DNA of 64,000 nt from CALZJC01 sp963781065. GTDB lineage: Bacteria; Acidobacteriota; Thermoanaerobaculia; Multivoradales; JAHEKO01. Shown piece by piece: positions 11,907 to 19,276 of this stretch (positions are counted from its first letter, which is position 1; each line of letters starts with the position of its first letter). Under the pieces are notes generated by a model that worked only from the letters and a program-made list of their open reading frames with translations, was not told where the DNA came from and did no database searches. The stretch spans positions 310,001-374,000 of the forward strand of contig CAWAET010000005.1 of NCBI GenBank assembly GCA_963781065.1, given 5' to 3'. The position numbers were made by a program, and so were the translations under genes.

Positions 11907-14900
11907 GTGATCCACCGCATCGAGATCGCCACCCGCGACGGCCTTCCGGACGCCCGTGGCGCCCACGCCGCCGGCCAGATCCGCGACTTCCTGGGCATCC
12001 CGGTGGCCGCGGTCCGCACCCGCGACGTCTACCACCTCGAGGCGGAGCTGACCGCCGAGGAGCTCGGCCGGGTAGTCCGCGAGCTGACCGACCCGGTGCT
12101 CCAGGAGGGCGCCGCCGGGCGGCTCGAGGACGGCGGGTTCGACCAGGCGATCAGCGTCGCCTACAAGCCCGGCGTCGCCGACCCGGTGGGCCGGAGCGCG
12201 CTGGTGGCGATCGAGGACACCCTCGGCCGGAGGCTCGGCAGCGGCGCCGCGGTCTACACCTCGCGGGTCTATCTGCTGCGCGGCGTCGACGGCGCCGAGG
12301 CCGAGCGCATCGCCCTGGAGCTGCTGGCCAACCCGGTCATCCAGACCGCCCGCGTCGAGAGCCGCGAAGCGTGGCGATCGCGGCCTCCCGAGCTGGCGGT
12401 GCCGCGGGTGGCGGCCGGCGAGCGGCCGGCGGTGCGGGCGGTCGACCTGACCGGCGGCGACGACGAGCTCGAGCGGATCAGCCGCGAGGGACTGCTGGCG
12501 CTGTCCCGCGACGAGATGGCCGCCATCCGCGACCACTTCCGCCGCGCCGCCGCCGACCCGCGGCGCGCCGCCGCCGGGCTCGGCGCGGCGCCCACCGACG
12601 TCGAGCTCGAGTGCCTGGCGCAGACCTGGAGCGAGCACTGCAAGCACAAGATCTTCAACGCCACCATCGCCTACCGCGAAGGCGACGGCCCGGTGGAGAC
12701 GATCGACTCGCTGTTCGACACCTATATCCGCCGTCTCACCCGGGAGATCGAGGCCGCGTTGCGCGCTCGCGACGGCGGCTCCTGGCTGGTCTCGGTCTTC
12801 CACGACAATGCCGGCGTAGTCGCCTTCGACGACGAGATCCACCTGGTCTACAAGGTCGAGACCCACAACTCCCCGTCGGCGCTGGACCCCTACGGCGGCG
12901 CCATCACCGGCATCGTCGGGGTCAACCGCGACCCCTTCGGCACCGGCCGCGGCGCCGACCTGCTGGTCAACGTCTGGGGCTACTGCTTCGCCTCGCCGTT
13001 CTTCGCCGGCGCGCTGCCCCCGGGCCTGCTCCACCCCAAGCGGGTGCGGGACGGCGTCCACCGCGGGGTGATCGACGGCGGCAACCAGAGCGGCATCCCC
13101 TACGGCCGCGGCTGGGAGCTGTTCGACGACCGCTATCTGGGCAAGCCGCTGGTCTTTTGCGGCACCGTCGGCGCCCTGCCGGTGACCATCGCCGGCACGC
13201 CGGGCGAGCAGAAGGCGGCGCGGCCGGGCGACGCGGTGGTCATGGTGGGCGGGCGGATCGGCGCCGACGGCATCCACGGCGCCACCTTCTCGTCGGCGGC
13301 ACTCGACGAGGCGTCGCCGGCGCAGGCGGTGCAGATCGGCGACCCGCTCACCCAGAAGATGATGTTCGACTTCCTGCTCGAGGCGCGCGCCCGCGGGCTC
13401 TACAGCGCCATCACCGACAACGGCGCCGGCGGGCTGTCGTCCTCGATCGGCGAGATGGCCGAGACCCCCGGCGGCGCTCGCGTCGACCTGGCGCGGGCGC
13501 CGCTCAAGTACGCCGGGCTGGCGCCCTGGGAGGTCTTCCTCTCCGAGGCGCAAGAGCGGATGACCCTGGCGGTGCCGCCCGAGTCGGTGGCGCCGCTGCT
13601 CGAGCTGGCGGCCCGGCGCCGGGTCGAGGCGACGGTGCTGGGGGAGTTCACCGACGACGGCTATCTCGAGGTGATCTGGGAGGACGAGATCGTGGCCCTG
13701 CTGGAGATGGCCTTCCTCCACCAGGGCACTCCCGCCATGCACCTCACCGCGCGCTGGCAGCCGCCGCGGTTTGCCGAGCCGCCGACCCGGTCCACCGACT
13801 CGGCAGCCGACCTGGGCGCCACCCTGGGCGACCTGCTGGCGCGGCTCAACCTGACCAGCGGCGAGCGCAAGGCGCGGCACTACGACCACGAGGTCAAGGG
13901 ATTGACGGTGGTCAAGCCCTATGTCGGCGTCGGCGCCGACGTGCCGGCCGAGGCCACCGTCTTCCTCGCTCGCCACGGCTCGTGGCGCGGGCTGGTGCTG
14001 TCGGAGGGCGTCAACCCCTTTCTCTCCGATCTCGACGCCGACGCCATGGCGGCGACCGCGGTCGACGAGGCGGTGCGCCGCCAGCTGTGCGCCGGCGCCC
14101 GGCTCGACCGCATCGCGGCGCTGGACAACTTCTGCTGGCCCGACCCGGTGCAGTCGGCGGCCACCCCGGACGGCGAGTACAAGCTGGCGCAACTGGTGCG
14201 CGCCTGCCGCGGGCTCTACCGCACCTGCCGCGCCTACGAGGTGCCGCTGATCTCGGGCAAGGACTCGATGAAGAACGAGTCGATCCTGGGCGGCGTCAAG
14301 ATCTCCGTGCCACCGACCCTGCTGGTCTCGGCGATCGGCCAGATCGACGACGTCCGCCAGGCGCTGACGCTCGACTTCAAGCAGGCCGGGGACCTGCTGT
14401 TCGTCCTCGGCACGACCGGCGACCACGCCGGCGGCAGCGAGTACTACCGCTACCTGGGCGAGCGCGACGGCCTGCGGCCCGAGCCGGGCCGGCCGGCCGG
14501 CTATGTCGGGCGCCGGCCGCCCACCGTCGACCCCGAGGCCACGCTGCCGCTCTACCGGGCGCTCGAGCGGGCGATCCGCGCCGGGCTGGTGCGCTCGGCC
14601 GCCACACCCGTCCGCGGCGGCCTCGCCGTCTGTCTCGCCCGCGCGGCGATGGCCGGCGGGCTGGGCGCCGCCTTCGACCTCGGCGCCTGCCCCGGAGCCG
14701 CCGGGCTCGATCCCGACCTCGCCCTGTTCGGCGAGTCCAACGGCCGCTTCCTGATCTCGGTGGCGCCGGCCGACGAGCAGCCGTTCCGCCGCCGCTTCGC
14801 CGGCCTCCCGTGCGCGGTGATCGGCACCGTCCTCGCGGCGCCGCGGCTGCTGGTGCACGCCGACGGCGACCGCCTGATCGACGCCGACCTGGCCGAGCTC

Positions 14901-14936
14901 GGGCGCCGTTTCAAGGAGGGCCTGGCGCGTGCCTGA
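11907..14936 (+). CDS. purL: FGAM synthase, large subunit with N-terminal PurS-like region
   Basis: 1009 residues from GTG 11907; an ATG frame opens at 11844 but lies before the -10 box. FGAM synthase converts FGAR, ATP and ammonia to FGAM, step 4 of purine synthesis. It is longer than the small PurL (about 740) because about 200 N-terminal residues look like two PurS-type halves, beginning VIHRIEIATRDGLPDARG. It lacks the C-terminal glutaminase of E. coli PurL, which is encoded separately by purQ. Signatures include LAQTWSEHCKHKIFNA, VETHNSPSALDPYGGA and SAITDNGAGGLSSSIGEM. Its end overlaps purQ by 8 bases, with a Shine-Dalgarno AAGGAGGG inside purL. Confidence 0.93.
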   Translation: MIHRIEIATRDGLPDARGAHAAGQIRDFLGIPVAAVRTRDVYHLEAELTAEELGRVVRELTDPVLQEGAAGRLEDGGFDQAISVAYKPGVADPVGRSALVAIEDTLGRRLGSGAAVYTSRVYLLRGVDGAEAERIALELLANPVIQTARVESREAWRSRPPELAVPRVAAGERPAVRAVDLTGGDDELERISREGLLALSRDEMAAIRDHFRRAAADPRRAAAGLGAAPTDVELECLAQTWSEHCKHKIFNATIAYREGDGPVETIDSLFDTYIRRLTREIEAALRARDGGSWLVSVFHDNAGVVAFDDEIHLVYKVETHNSPSALDPYGGAITGIVGVNRDPFGTGRGADLLVNVWGYCFASPFFAGALPPGLLHPKRVRDGVHRGVIDGGNQSGIPYGRGWELFDDRYLGKPLVFCGTVGALPVTIAGTPGEQKAARPGDAVVMVGGRIGADGIHGATFSSAALDEASPAQAVQIGDPLTQKMMFDFLLEARARGLYSAITDNGAGGLSSSIGEMAETPGGARVDLARAPLKYAGLAPWEVFLSEAQERMTLAVPPESVAPLLELAARRRVEATVLGEFTDDGYLEVIWEDEIVALLEMAFLHQGTPAMHLTARWQPPRFAEPPTRSTDSAADLGATLGDLLARLNLTSGERKARHYDHEVKGLTVVKPYVGVGADVPAEATVFLARHGSWRGLVLSEGVNPFLSDLDADAMAATAVDEAVRRQLCAGARLDRIAALDNFCWPDPVQSAATPDGEYKLAQLVRACRGLYRTCRAYEVPLISGKDSMKNESILGGVKISVPPTLLVSAIGQIDDVRQALTLDFKQAGDLLFVLGTTGDHAGGSEYYRYLGERDGLRPEPGRPAGYVGRRPPTVDPEATLPLYRALERAIRAGLVRSAATPVRGGLAVCLARAAMAGGLGAAFDLGACPGAAGLDPDLALFGESNGRFLISVAPADEQPFRRRFAGLPCAVIGTVLAAPRLLVHADGDRLIDADLAELGRRFKEGLARA

Positions 14937-15798
14937 AGATCCCGTCGCGGCGCTGCGGGCGCTGAGCGGGCCCGAGCTGGCTCGCCGCCGGGCGGCGGTG
15001 CGGGTCCTGGTGCCCACCGGCCTCGGCGTCAACTGCGAGGCCGAGACCGCCGCCGGCTTCCGGCTGGTGGGCGCCACGCCCAGCCAGGTGCCGCTGCTCG
15101 ACCTGCTCGACGGCGGCGGCGGCCGGCTGGCGGAGTTCGACGTCCTCGCCTTTGCCGGCGGCTTCGCCTTCGGCGACCATCTGGGGGCCGGCTTCGTCTT
15201 CGCCAACAAGATCCGCTACCGGCTTTACGACCAGCTGCTCGAGTTCATCAACCGCGGCGGGCTGGCGATCGGCATCTGCAACGGCTTCCAGACCATGGTG
15301 CGGCTGGGGCTGCTGCCCGGCTTCGACGGCGACTACCGGACGCCCCGCGCCACCCTGGCGCCCAACGACCGGCTGGGCTACTGGGACTGCTGGGTTCGGA
15401 TCGCCGCCGACCCCGAGTCGCCCTGTGTCTGGACGCGCGGCGTGGGCACGCTCGAGCTGCCCAGCCGGCACGGCGAAGGCAAGTTCCTCGCCGCCGGCGC
15501 CGCGGAGCTCGAGCGGCTCGAGCGCGACCGCCAGGTCGCCCTGCGCTACGTCGACGGCGACGACCGGCCCACCCAGAGCTGGCCCGAGAACCCCAACGGG
15601 TCGCCGGGCGCGGTGGCCGGCATCTGCGATCCCAGCGGCCGGCTGTTCGGCCTGATGCCCCACCCCGACGCCTTCATCTACCCCTTCCAGCATCCGCAGT
15701 GGCCGCGGCGCCGGCTAACCGGCGAGGCGGCGGCCGAGGGCGGCGGGCTGGCCATCCTGCGCAACGGCGTCGACGCGGCGGCGGCAAGGGCCGGCTGA
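14929..15798 (+). CDS. purQ: FGAM synthase, glutamine amidotransferase subunit
   Basis: 289 residues from GTG. It is a class I glutaminase that supplies ammonia to PurL. The nucleophile Cys is in LAIGICNGFQTMVRLG, preceded by the oxyanion-loop glycines FAGGFAFGDHLGAG, and the His of the triad is in LFGLMPHPDAF near the C-terminus. It is somewhat longer than Bacillus PurQ (about 227) and shorter than the fused domain. The 8-base overlap with purL indicates translational coupling and a roughly 1:1 complex. No separate small purS gene is seen nearby, in line with the PurS-like region in PurL. Confidence 0.94.
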   Translation: MPEDPVAALRALSGPELARRRAAVRVLVPTGLGVNCEAETAAGFRLVGATPSQVPLLDLLDGGGGRLAEFDVLAFAGGFAFGDHLGAGFVFANKIRYRLYDQLLEFINRGGLAIGICNGFQTMVRLGLLPGFDGDYRTPRATLAPNDRLGYWDCWVRIAADPESPCVWTRGVGTLELPSRHGEGKFLAAGAAELERLERDRQVALRYVDGDDRPTQSWPENPNGSPGAVAGICDPSGRLFGLMPHPDAFIYPFQHPQWPRRRLTGEAAAEGGGLAILRNGVDAAAARAG

Positions 15799-15811
15799 GG
15801 GCGCGCGCAAC

Positions 15812-17491
15812 GTGGATCCGCACCGCAACCTCCCCGACGCTCTGGCCCGTGGCGCCCACGAGGCGCCCGCCAGCGGCCTGACGATCTACGACCGGCGCGG
15901 CCGCCGGGTGGGCCGGCGCAGCTACGCCGAGCTGCTGGCTTCGGCGCGGCAGACCGCCGGCCGGCTGGCCGGCCACGGCGTGGCGCCGGGCGCGCCGATC
16001 GTTGTCGCCCTGCCGACTTCGTTCGAGTGGTTCGACGTCTGGCTGGGGGCCGTCCTGCTGGGCGCCCTGCCGGTGGCCACCGCTCCGGGCGCCGCGGTGG
16101 GCGCCAGCCGGGTGCAGCTCGACAAGCTGCTGGCCGTGGTCGACACCCTGCGGCCGGCGCTGATCGTCTCGACCGCCAGCCTGGCCGCCAAGCTCGCCGA
16201 GGAGCCGGCAACGGAGCGGCCGCTGCCGCCCTGCGTCACCCCGGCGGCCGTCGCCGCGACCCAGCTCGTCAGCTTCCCGAGCAGCCCGGCGGCGCCCGGC
16301 GATACCGCGTTCCTGCAGCTGACCAGCGGCTCCACCGGCCGCCCCCGGGCGGTGCAGATCACCCACGGCGGCGCTCTGCACAACGCCCGCGCGCTCGACG
16401 TCAACATCGCCGCGCCCGAGCGCGAGACCTGCCGCGGCTTCATCGAGCGCTGGGCGTCGTGGGTGCCGCTCTACCACGACATGGGGCTGATCACGAACCT
16501 GACGCTGATGCTCGGCGGCATCGACCTGCACCTGATGCCGCCCGAGGCGTTCCTCGGCCGGCCGCGGCGCTGGCTCGAGCTGCTGGCGGGCGGCGGGCCC
16601 AGCGTCGCCACGGCGCCCAACTTCGGCTACCAGCTGTGCATCGACCGGCTGCGCGATCAGGACCTCGACGGGCTCGACCTGGCTCCCTGGCAGGCCGCCT
16701 TCTCGGCCGCCGAGATGGTTCGCCCCGAGACGGTGGCGGGCTTTCTCGACACCTTTACCGGCCACGGCTTCCGACCCGAGAGCTACCGGCCCTGCTACGG
16801 GCTGGCCGAGGCCACCCTGGTGGTGGCCATCGACCAGGCGGGCCGCGGCCCCCGCACGCGGCCGGTGCCGGCCGGCCCCGCCGACAGCGGCTTCGAGCTG
16901 CGCGAGGTCTTCTGCCTCGGCGAGCCGGTGATCGACACCCGCATCCGGATCACCGCGCCCGACGGCACGGTCCTGCCACAGGGCGCGGTCGGCGAGGTCC
17001 GGATCCAGGGCCCGAGCGTCTTCTCGGGCTACTACAACGACCCCGAGGCGACCGCCGAGACCCTGGTCGGCGGCTGGCTCAAGACCGGCGACCTGGGCTT
17101 TCTGGCCGCGGGCGAGCTCTACCTCACCGGCCGGCTCAAGGACCTGCTGATCGTGCGCGGCGAGAACGTCATGCCGCACGAGCTCGAGTGGATGGCCGAG
17201 TCGGCCGTCGGCGGCGGCGGGCTGGAGCGAGCCGCCGCCTTCAGCCTCAGCCGCGGCGGCCAGGGTGAAGAGGTGGTGCTGGTGGTCGAGACCAGCGCCA
17301 AGGACCCGGCGACCCTCGAGCCGCTGTTGCACGACCTGCGGGTCCAGATCGGCCGCGAGTTCGGCCTCACCCTGGCCGACCTGGTGGCGGTCAAGCGCGG
17401 CCAGATCCCCAAGACCACCAGCGGCAAGGTGCAGCGGGGCAGGGCGCGCGACCTCTACCTGGCGGGCGAGCTCGTTCGTCTGGGAAGCTGA
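15812..17491 (+). CDS. Fatty-acyl-AMP ligase-like adenylating enzyme
   Basis: 559 residues from GTG, 13 bases after purQ. Members of this ANL superfamily activate a fatty acid as acyl-AMP and load it onto an acyl carrier protein or CoA. Visible motifs are the P-loop LQLTSGSTGRPRAVQITH, the FAAL-like VPLYHDMGLITN, the adenine-binding CYGLAEATLVV, the hinge KTGDLGFL, and a C-terminal catalytic lysine in IPKTTSGKVQR. The YHDMGL pattern points to the FAAL branch, which usually feeds an ACP or polyketide synthase. A stand-alone ACP lies 1.5 kb away on the opposite strand. It may simply ride on the purLQ transcript. The acyl substrate cannot be read from sequence. Confidence 0.85.
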   Translation: MDPHRNLPDALARGAHEAPASGLTIYDRRGRRVGRRSYAELLASARQTAGRLAGHGVAPGAPIVVALPTSFEWFDVWLGAVLLGALPVATAPGAAVGASRVQLDKLLAVVDTLRPALIVSTASLAAKLAEEPATERPLPPCVTPAAVAATQLVSFPSSPAAPGDTAFLQLTSGSTGRPRAVQITHGGALHNARALDVNIAAPERETCRGFIERWASWVPLYHDMGLITNLTLMLGGIDLHLMPPEAFLGRPRRWLELLAGGGPSVATAPNFGYQLCIDRLRDQDLDGLDLAPWQAAFSAAEMVRPETVAGFLDTFTGHGFRPESYRPCYGLAEATLVVAIDQAGRGPRTRPVPAGPADSGFELREVFCLGEPVIDTRIRITAPDGTVLPQGAVGEVRIQGPSVFSGYYNDPEATAETLVGGWLKTGDLGFLAAGELYLTGRLKDLLIVRGENVMPHELEWMAESAVGGGGLERAAAFSLSRGGQGEEVVLVVETSAKDPATLEPLLHDLRVQIGREFGLTLADLVAVKRGQIPKTTSGKVQRGRARDLYLAGELVRLGS

Positions 17492-17525
17492 GAGCTCTGG
17501 CGGGGCTGCGACTCTTCGCGGCCTC

Positions 17526-17930
17526 CTAGCCCCCCGGGGAGCTGTCCGCGCGAGCGTGGGTCTTCAGGAAGACGGCGATCTCCGCCTTCGTCACTCGCCC
17601 CTCGGTAACGCCCAAAACCAGATCCGTGAGTGGGTCATCCTCCGCTTCGATCTCGATGTCGTTGAGCCAGAGAAAGGCCAGCGCCGACGCCAGCGCGGTT
17701 CGCTTGTTGCCGTCGAGGAACGGGTCGTTCTGGGCGAGGTAGTAGAGATAGGCGGCCGCCATCTCGAACAGGCTCTGATGGAGAAACTGGCCGCCAAAGG
17801 TGGCCGAGACGGCGCCCAGGGCCGACGAAAGAAGACCCTGGTCACGAAGTCCAGGGCTTCCCCCATACCGCCGCACCTGGTCCTCGTGCAACGCCAGAAC
17901 CTCGTCCAGGGTCAGGAAAAGGGGTTCCAC
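17526..17930 (-). CDS. doc: Doc/Fic-family toxin, catalytic His apparently replaced
   Basis: 134 residues from GTG. Length and layout fit the death-on-curing family, which modifies host proteins (Doc phosphorylates EF-Tu). The core motif reads NDPFLDGNKRTA. The family consensus is HxFxxGNxR, so the catalytic His is an Asp here, while the phosphate-binding GNKR is intact. The N-terminus LTLDEVLALHEDQVRRYGG is typical of Doc. It is 5 bases downstream of an AbrB-type antitoxin in the same operon. The substitution suggests a weak, altered or inactive toxin. Gene identity is fairly sure; activity is not. Confidence 0.85.
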   Translation of the reverse strand: MEPLFLTLDEVLALHEDQVRRYGGSPGLRDQGLLSSALGAVSATFGGQFLHQSLFEMAAAYLYYLAQNDPFLDGNKRTALASALAFLWLNDIEIEAEDDPLTDLVLGVTEGRVTKAEIAVFLKTHARADSSPGG

Positions 17931-17935
17931 GGAGG

Positions 17936-18163
17936 CTACTCGGCGAGACGTCGGAAGACCCCGGCGTAGCGACGGTTGATCCTCTCCACGCCGGCGCGGA
18001 ATCTGTCCGTTCGGCCGGGATCACGCACGGGCGAGATGACTATCACGTCACCGTTCGTCGAGATCTCGAGCTCCGTCTCGGCATCGATGTTCGTCGCCTC
18101 GAGGAGGGGTCGATCGAGCACCAGGGCCAGGCTGTTTCCGGTCTTGGTCAGTCGTTTCACCAT
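17936..18163 (-). CDS. AbrB/MazE-type antitoxin
   Basis: 75 residues. The swapped-hairpin DNA-binding signature KTGNSLALVLDRPLLEA followed by a hydrophobic strand (VIVISP) is typical of SpoVT/AbrB antitoxins. The C-terminal basic stretch (about 50-75) would bind the toxin. It precedes the Doc-like gene by 5 bases, the usual antitoxin-first order. It should bind its own promoter; the palindrome CGTACGTACG at 18195-18204 next to a -10 box is a likely operator. Confidence 0.85.
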   Translation of the reverse strand: MVKRLTKTGNSLALVLDRPLLEATNIDAETELEISTNGDVIVISPVRDPGRTDRFRAGVERINRRYAGVFRRLAE

Positions 18164-18181
18164 GGGCCACCTCGTCAGGAC

Positions 18182-18204
18182 ATCGTAGCATCTTCGTACG
18201 TACG
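18182..18204 (-). promoter_or_regulatory. Promoter and operator of the AbrB-Doc pair
   Basis: On the minus strand, TGCTACGAT (an extended -10, TACGAT at 18182-18187) lies 18 bases upstream of the antitoxin ATG. The perfect palindrome CGTACGTACG (18195-18204) falls in the -10/-35 spacer, a suitable site for autorepression. Confidence 0.5.
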
Positions 18205-18220
18205 CCTGCCCTGCCCTGCC

Positions 18221-19021
18221 CTACGCCAGCCCCGCCTCGAGCTCCGCCCGGGCCACCAGCTCGTTGAGCGTCCGCTCGAGCTCGGCCGAGACCGCGGCCA
18301 GCTCGTCGTCGGACAGATCGGCCTTCACTTCGATCGGCGCGCCGACCGTCACCACCGCGCGCGAGAAGGGCTTGGGCACCACCAGCCGGTCCCAGGAGCG
18401 CACCCGCCAGCTGCGGCTGGCGGCGTAGGCCAGCGGCACGATCGGCGCGCCGGCCAGCTTGGCCAGCATCACGGCTCCGGGCTGCACGACGCAGGCCGGG
18501 CCGCGCGGCCCGTCGGGCGCGGTGGCGGCGCTCGAGCCGGCGCGAATGGCCCGGTGCATCCGCAGCAGGCTGCCCAGCCCGCCGCGCGAGGTGGAGCCCC
18601 GGATCGTCTGGTAGCCGCGCATCCGCGCCATGCGGGCGGCGAGCTCGCCGTCGCGCGAGAGGCTGGTCAGCAGCGCCACCGGCCGGCCGCCGCGAATCAG
18701 GCGGCGCTGGATCAACTCGCCGCAGACCACCAGGCGGTTGTGCCAGAACGCGAACACCACCGGCCGCTCGGACTCGCGCAGCCGCTGCCAATGCTCGACC
18801 CCGGCGCCCACCCGCACCCGGACGGTGGCCATCAGCAGGTTCAGCAGCCAGATGAGGGCCCGGGCGGCGAAGCCGACCCACCAGGGATGGCGGGGCCGGC
18901 CCCCGGCGCCCTTCGCCGGGGAGCCTGACGTCCGGGAACCCGGCAATTGGGAACCCGGCACCTGGGAACCCGGTGCTTGGGAGCCCGATTTCTGGAGATC
19001 CGGTGCTGAAGGATGCGCCAT
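18221..19021 (-). CDS. DUF374-type lysophospholipid acyltransferase with repetitive N-terminus
   Basis: 266 residues. The family transfers acyl chains to lipid acceptors at the inner membrane. After a variable N-terminus (about 1-45), a hydrophobic segment WWVGFAARALIWLLNLLMA anchors the protein. Family signatures are VFAFWHNRLVVC, LTSLSRDGELAARMA, TAPDGPRGPACVVQPG and APIVPLAYAASRSW. The first 40 residues are built from a PGSQx repeat encoded by a 15-bp tandem repeat. It is the third gene after a radical SAM enzyme and an ACP (20 bases after the ACP), so it may transfer an acyl group made or carried by that system; that is inference. Confidence 0.85.
   Translation of the reverse strand: MAHPSAPDLQKSGSQAPGSQVPGSQLPGSRTSGSPAKGAGGRPRHPWWVGFAARALIWLLNLLMATVRVRVGAGVEHWQRLRESERPVVFAFWHNRLVVCGELIQRRLIRGGRPVALLTSLSRDGELAARMARMRGYQTIRGSTSRGGLGSLLRMHRAIRAGSSAATAPDGPRGPACVVQPGAVMLAKLAGAPIVPLAYAASRSWRVRSWDRLVVPKPFSRAVVTVGAPIEVKADLSDDELAAVSAELERTLNELVARAELEAGLA
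18921..19010. repeat. 15-bp tandem repeat inside the acyltransferase N-terminus
   Basis: Six imperfect copies of a 15-base unit close to GAACCCGGCACCTGG lie in frame, giving repeating PGSQ-type pentapeptides. Copy number may vary between strains without breaking the frame. Confidence 0.8.
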
Positions 19022-19041
19022 CGCGCCGGTCGCGCCCCCGG

Positions 19042-19272
19042 TCAGGCCGGCTGGTCGATCGCTCGGAGAACGTCGGCGACGGTGTCGAGCCGGGTGATCA
19101 GCTCGTCGTCGATCTCCAGCTCCAGGCGGTCCTCGATCTCCACCAGCATCGCCAGCGCCTTGGGCGAGTCGATGCCCAGATCGCCCACCAGCTCGCTCTC
19201 GGGGGTTATCTCCTTCCGGTCGACGCCGCTCACCGTGGCGATGACCTCGAGGACGATCTCTTGCCGATCCAT
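19042..19272 (-). CDS. Acyl carrier protein
   Basis: 76 residues, normal for a stand-alone ACP. The phosphopantetheine site is in DLGIDSPKALAMLVEIED, with the Ser directly after Asp. The rest is an acidic four-helix pattern ending LDTVADVLRAIDQPA. It starts 4 bases after the radical SAM gene ends and is followed by an acyltransferase, so it is unlikely to be the housekeeping AcpP, which usually sits with fab genes. It probably carries the substrate of the neighbouring enzymes, with the FAAL-like ligase as a possible loader. Confidence 0.9.
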   Translation of the reverse strand: MDRQEIVLEVIATVSGVDRKEITPESELVGDLGIDSPKALAMLVEIEDRLELEIDDELITRLDTVADVLRAIDQPA

Positions 19273-19276
19273 CGCG

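Noticed and set aside
11742..15209. A 1155-codon open frame opposite purL
   Set aside because: In very GC-rich DNA the antisense frame of a real gene stays open; the translation is Gly/Ala/Arg/Gln-rich without domain motifs.
18921..19010. Possible CRISPR array
   Set aside because: Short 15-bp units without spacers, in frame within a coding region; no cas genes in the window.
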